A stretch of 64,000 nt of DNA from Lineus longissimus (taxonomy: Eukaryota > Nemertea > Pilidiophora > Heteronemertea > Lineidae): NCBI RefSeq assembly GCF_910592395.1, contig NC_088310.1:14145501-14209500 (forward strand). Direction: 5' to 3'. Positions within the stretch are counted from its first letter, which is position 1. Every line of letters begins with the position of its first letter. Shown here one piece after another: positions 50,301 to 56,300 of the stretch. The notes under the pieces were generated by a model. The model worked only from the letters and a program-made list of their open reading frames with translations, had not been told where the DNA came from and did no database searches. The position numbers were made by a program, and so were the translations under genes.

Positions 50301-53300
50301 CTGCCCTCCAGACATCAAAGTGACAGAGTGTGCTATGTGTGGTTAACATCATGTTGATGTCACGGTATCCAGTTAAAACGGCACCTCTTTTTTATTTGGC
50401 TCACCTGGTGAGCCTATGCGATGATGTGGCGTCCATCGTCGGTGGCGGCCATATTGTTAGCGCGGCACGTCTCGTAAAGTCTGGACTTAAAATTGGTACA
50501 CATATGTTCCATTGGGCCCTGGGGCAATTCACACCAATCTGGTCAATCCATGATCCTCAAACTTACGAGCCTAATATTACAATGTGAATACTTTGCACTA
50601 TCTATATTATTAAACGAGAGGCAAAATTTTCCTGTCAGTGATTGTCAATGACGTCATCGTATCAACTGATCACAATTAGCTAAGATGTAAATGACGTGCT
50701 GCCTCCAGGACGGGAATTGAGCCCTGACGACGCCAGTCGGCATTGACGAGCACTCCAACCCAGGTCATGTGGCAACTTACACCATCTGCAATGGGGAAGT
50801 GTCCGCCAGGCAGAGGTGTCTGCAAGGAGCCTCAGTGAAGCAATAATCTTACGTTTTATATGATGGGCCTCTTATGCTCGTGTAAGTCCATTCAACACAC
50901 ACCAAGAATGATATTTACATTATAACAGTGTGACAAGATTGTGTCAGAAAACTAAGGGATTAGGTCAGTGGAATATGCTCAAAACTTGATAATGCCACAG
51001 CAATCATGTTTGCAAGTGACATAAATCACTTGTTTGCATAGATAATTTCAGGTGCCCGTTACAAGAACTGGTCATCCTAGCAACCTCTGTTGGAAGCAAA
51101 ATCAACCTGCAACCTTTAATCATATTTCTGTGTGACAGAAATTGCTTGTTTGCAGTTATAATTGCAGATGCCATCAAAATTGAATTAGAATTGGAAATCG
51201 CACGGCCAGGGATCAAGCAAAATCAACATGCAATCATGTTTGCATGTGAAAAATTGCCTGTCTGTGGTGATAATCGCAGGTGCGTGTGACAAGATTGCAA
51301 TCAGCAAAGTCAAAACCAAGCGATTATCGGTTTTACTCCACGACAAGAGATCTTCTTGTTGCATATCACAACGATTCTAATCATAGTCACTGTTGAGTGA
51401 CAAAAAACGCCTGTTAATTAGTGTGCAGCGCTCTGATCGATTCAAACGTAGAGCAGGTCACATACTCAATATTATATTTCCAGCTAATGTCAACAAATGC
51501 CAGCTATTTCCAATATATGACAACCCTGACATTGGTAAATGAGCTCGGAGGTTTGGGTCCAGCCCGGTCGCATACTGAATTCTTAATTTCCAGCTAATGT
51601 CAACAAATGTCAGCTATTTCCAATAAATGACAGCAAATGACAATCCTGAGGATACAGTCGCATTCCTCGTTGCATGCTGAATTTGTAATTTCCAGCTAAT
51701 GTCAACTAATGCCAGCTATTTCCAATAAATGACAGCCCTGACATTCCTCGTTGCATGCTGAATTTGTAATTTCCAGCTAATGTCAACTAATGCCAGCTAT
51801 TTCCAATAAATGACAGCCCTGACATTGGTAATCAGCTGGAAGGCCTGGGTCAAGATTTTTCCACCTAATTCCAGCTCTGGAAATTAGGTTCCAGCTAATG
51901 CCAGGTTATGCCAGCTTTTTCCAGAGCTGGCATTTTCTGGCACTGCCATTTACCAAAATACCGCCAAACTCCAGCCCTGACATTTTCTGGAATTTCCAGC
52001 TAATTCCAGCCTCCTGGCAAGGAAAAATAGTTTGGAATTAGGTGGAAATTGCCGGCTTTTGCCGACAATTTCCAGTCGAATTTCGCAGGGGACATTCACC
52101 TTGGTCACAATTTATATTGTATGTATTTGTTACCCGATGAATCATATGTATACCGCATATGCAGAGTATGTTTTTTCGTTGAATTTTTGGTCGTCCTATG
52201 ATTGTTTTGCACCTCACCTCAGTTTGTAGCTGAATTAAAATGGGCTTCATCATGGCTTCCAGTTAATTGCACAAGAAAGCTGTGGAATCAAAGGAAACTT
52301 GTCATGACCTGACTCTTTATTTGAAAGACTTTGGTTTTATGAAGCTCACCCACATGGCTTGTTCTATGTATGGGGTGCCTATATGTAGGGGCTGTTGTGT
52401 ATTATCAGCGTTAGATCTGTAGCTGGTACAGTCTAATGCAAATGCTGATAATAGACAACAGACCCTACATATAAGCTCCCGATAGGTGGCCAGTGTTTAA
52501 GCCCACAGCACACTAGCCGCCAACTTTGGCGACAAGAAGCGTTCGGCTGATGCCTCTCGACGTCAAAGTTCGCGGCCAGTCGATCCCGGTCAGAGCACAC
52601 CTGCCCAGAATTGGCGTTCAGTAGCGTCTTTTCCACCACTTTAACCCATCCTGGGCCACGCAGCGCGAAATCATGTGACATCAAGACGCAAGCTGATTGG
52701 CCATAGCCTCGCCGCCGACGCCAAGTCAAGCGGCCATCAGTAGCACACCTGGCTTCTTCTTGCGTTCAAACGCGGCGACACGTGTCAACAAGAGGCCCAA
52801 GGGCCTGGCGCTCAGCTGGATGACCTAATAACATAGGACTGAGGGTATAGAGTTGTAAATATCGGCTTTATACTACTGTTTGAAGGTCAAGAGAACACGT
52901 TATACCACTAAAATTTCCAATGCAGAGCTGCCAGCTGGATGAAATATGATTGAACTAATCAGCCATGGTATGTAAATATTACAGGAGGCAACGGAAGATA
53001 TCCCTAGTTCAGTATAGCTTTACAGAAAAAAATGGGAGTAACATTATTGTGTTGCTTAAAACGTCTACTTTTTACTCATGTAAGAATCGTAGTACTAATA
53101 ATAACTTCAACTTATTTTCCAGTTATGATAACACAACACGCATCTTCATGATCATGATCTTTCTCAAACTAACTGAATGACCTATTAGTAATCGCCTTGG
53201 ACGCACAACCTAACCACATATCGATCTGCCCCGACGATCGACACATCCATTCGATTCGATAACCGGGTAACCCTCGATAAAGTTTGATAAATAAACTAGA

Positions 53301-56300
53301 ACTGAGATTTCACAGGAGCACCTGTGAATTCATGACTCCAGGGTTGTTTTGAGGGCGATATTGTAAGAGTTGGTCTTGAGTATGGGGACGTGAAGGTCCG
53401 TGTGAGGCACCTGGGGAGAGAAGACTAGTTGAACGATGGGATCATGGAGGTATAAATAATTATTTATACCTCCATGATGGGATCTGACACGGACACTACT
53501 ATTGATCTCATTATATGAATACCATTTAATTACAAATGAAACGGCCAGGGGCCATTGTGCTCACCGTAAGTATTTTTAGTAGACAGTTACAGAAAGTGCT
53601 ACAGTATGTAGGCCTCTCATAATTTATACATGCATCTGTGACCAGTTAAGAGCCGGCCCTGGCCAAGTGGTGAATCCGAGACTTGTGGTTCCAAGCTTGT
53701 AGAGTCTAGGTGAAAATGATAGTGAAGAAATGTGCCACTCCATGACAATGGTGAATATATTTTTAACTTTGACCTCAGTGACCCTGACATGTAGGTCAAA
53801 TAACAAACCAGGGTGATATGTGATGTAGACACATCCACCCGACCATAATAATTCCATCACTCGTTACACTACAGCAATCGGCAAAAACGATTTCCAAGAT
53901 GGCCGCCTAATTAAATCTATGGCACCAAATAAATCAAAAAAGGAAGAAAATGTAAAATAGAACTCAGAAAAGAAAAAAGGAAAAGATGAAAAATAAAAAT
54001 ATTTTTGGCTGTCCTTGACCGGGGTTTGAACTCACGACCTTTGGATTGCCACAATACGAGGAAAAACCCACAAAACATGCAATTTCGGCCATACTTGAAT
54101 TCCGATCTAGCTGAAACTTGGCATACAAATAGTGGCTTCTTAGATGCATCATTACACAAAATTAAAACTCTTTACATTGAACAACGACAAAACGTACCAA
54201 GAACGGTAAAGTTTTCAACTTTGACCTCTGTGAACTTGAACGGTGGGTCAAATCAAAAACCCGTAAGATATGTGATGTATCCTTGCTAGGAGTACCTACC
54301 ATGAAACTTTTATCAAAAACAAATCAGTAATAAGCGAGAAATCACACTTTTTGAGTTTTGAGTTTGGGCCCCCTGGTGGCAAAGTCAATTATCAGACCGA
54401 ACCAAAATTCAGTGTAAAAGTTCAACTGACCTAGGGGGTCATTTGTTCAAAGTTTCAAGTTCATAACTGTTGCGGTTGAGAAACGTGCCATAGTTACACT
54501 CAAACGGCAAATTTACGCCATTTGACCTCTGCGACCTTAAAAAGTACGTCAAATCCGAAAAATCGTGCAACATCTGAGGTAACCTTGCTAGGGGTCCCTG
54601 CCATAAAAATTTCATCAAAAACAATTTGCTAATAAGCAGGCTATTGCACTTCTTACTTTTTCTGTTTTGGCCCCCTGGTGGCAAAGTCAAGAATCAGATC
54701 AGGCTGAAATTCAGCACCAGAGGTTATCTGATATAGGGGGTTATATGTACCAAGTTTCAAGCTCATAGCTTTGGTGGTTGAGAAACGTGCCATAGTTACA
54801 CTCAAACGGCCAATTCACGCCATTTGACCTCTGCGACCTTGAAAAGTAGATCAAATTAAAAACCCGTAAGATATATGATGTATCCTTGCTATGAGTACCT
54901 ACCACAAAAGTTTTATCGAAAACAAGTCACTAATAAGCGAGATATCACACTTTTTAGATATCCACATTTGGCCCCCTGGTGGCCAAGTAGAGAATCAGAT
55001 CGGACAGAAATTTAGTGTCACGGGTCATCTGACCTAGGGGGTCATGTGTACAAAGTTCTAAGTTCATAGGCCTAGCGGTTAAAAAACGTGCCACTGTTTT
55101 TGAACTAGGATACGACGGACAACGACGACGACGGACGACGGACACTGCAGTATTGCATAGACTCCCCTACGGTGACTGAGCCAAAAAGTGAAAACAGATC
55201 ATATCATATTCCTTGGGATAAATTAAAATAGGAGTGCGGGAACAAGGTTTTTTAGCAGGAGGAAAGCGAGAACATTTTGCGCCGTCGTATTCCGATTTGG
55301 CTGGTTAGTGGTGAAATCTGCTTTTAATTTTGCAAATTAACATATTCGTTTCTCTAGTTCTAACGTTGTCTGAATTAAAGATGCTTTTCCAATGCTTGAC
55401 TGGTCTGGCAAGAGGCATTGCCAGGAAAACGTGACGTCATTTTGGCCATTCTTCTTACCGCACGCCCTCTCTCTCCGTAAAAGTTCCTGACATGGTGTGA
55501 AGTGGGAGGGCGCACAATTGGAACCACACTGCCGCGATGTTAATAGATTCTATTTATAGAATTCAGCGGCAGAGATTTTAGGCACGGAAAAAGTGGATTA
55601 ACTCGACTAATCTCAATGGATTTTACCCAGGAATGTTTTCAAGGCGAGAGAAACATCTGATTTAAGTACTGCGCTTATTAGATTTCATGTTCAGGCCGAA
55701 GATTGGCCTAAAACGTGGACGAAAAGAGTGCATTATCGAGTGTTGGAGAGGTCACGTGATTGGACAAGAAACTTTTAGCTGTCAACATCAATGGCTATAA
55801 TAAATATACTCCTACAGAATAGTAGAACTAATAGAACTAACTTGAAGTTTCCAATAGTTTGAACACAAATCAAAACATCGCCCATCAGCTGGACTCAGAT
55901 CTGCATAAATTACGATAAATAATGAAGTCGTCGCTTCAATTTCGCAAAGAAAGTTGACTCCATTCGAAGGTTGTTTTGACCAAATTCTGTTGAACTCATC
56001 GTTGTGAGGGCATTTGAACACATTCTCGTTGATCTTTTCTATAAACGTGTAAAGTTTCGTACCAAAATACGTTTCCGTAAAGGCTTAAAAAGAAAATTTG
56101 TCACTTACAAAATCATCGCTCCGGTAGAAATAAAAAGGTCACCGCCATTTTCTTGATGATAGTACTCCAGGTAACCGGCGGGAAATTTAAAGCGGGGTCA
56201 TCCGGGGTCAAACAACAGTTTTGCTCACTACCGCCAACTGGTGATATAAATCCACACTAATCTATTTTATATCAAAACTTCTGTATCATGAAGACCTTTT

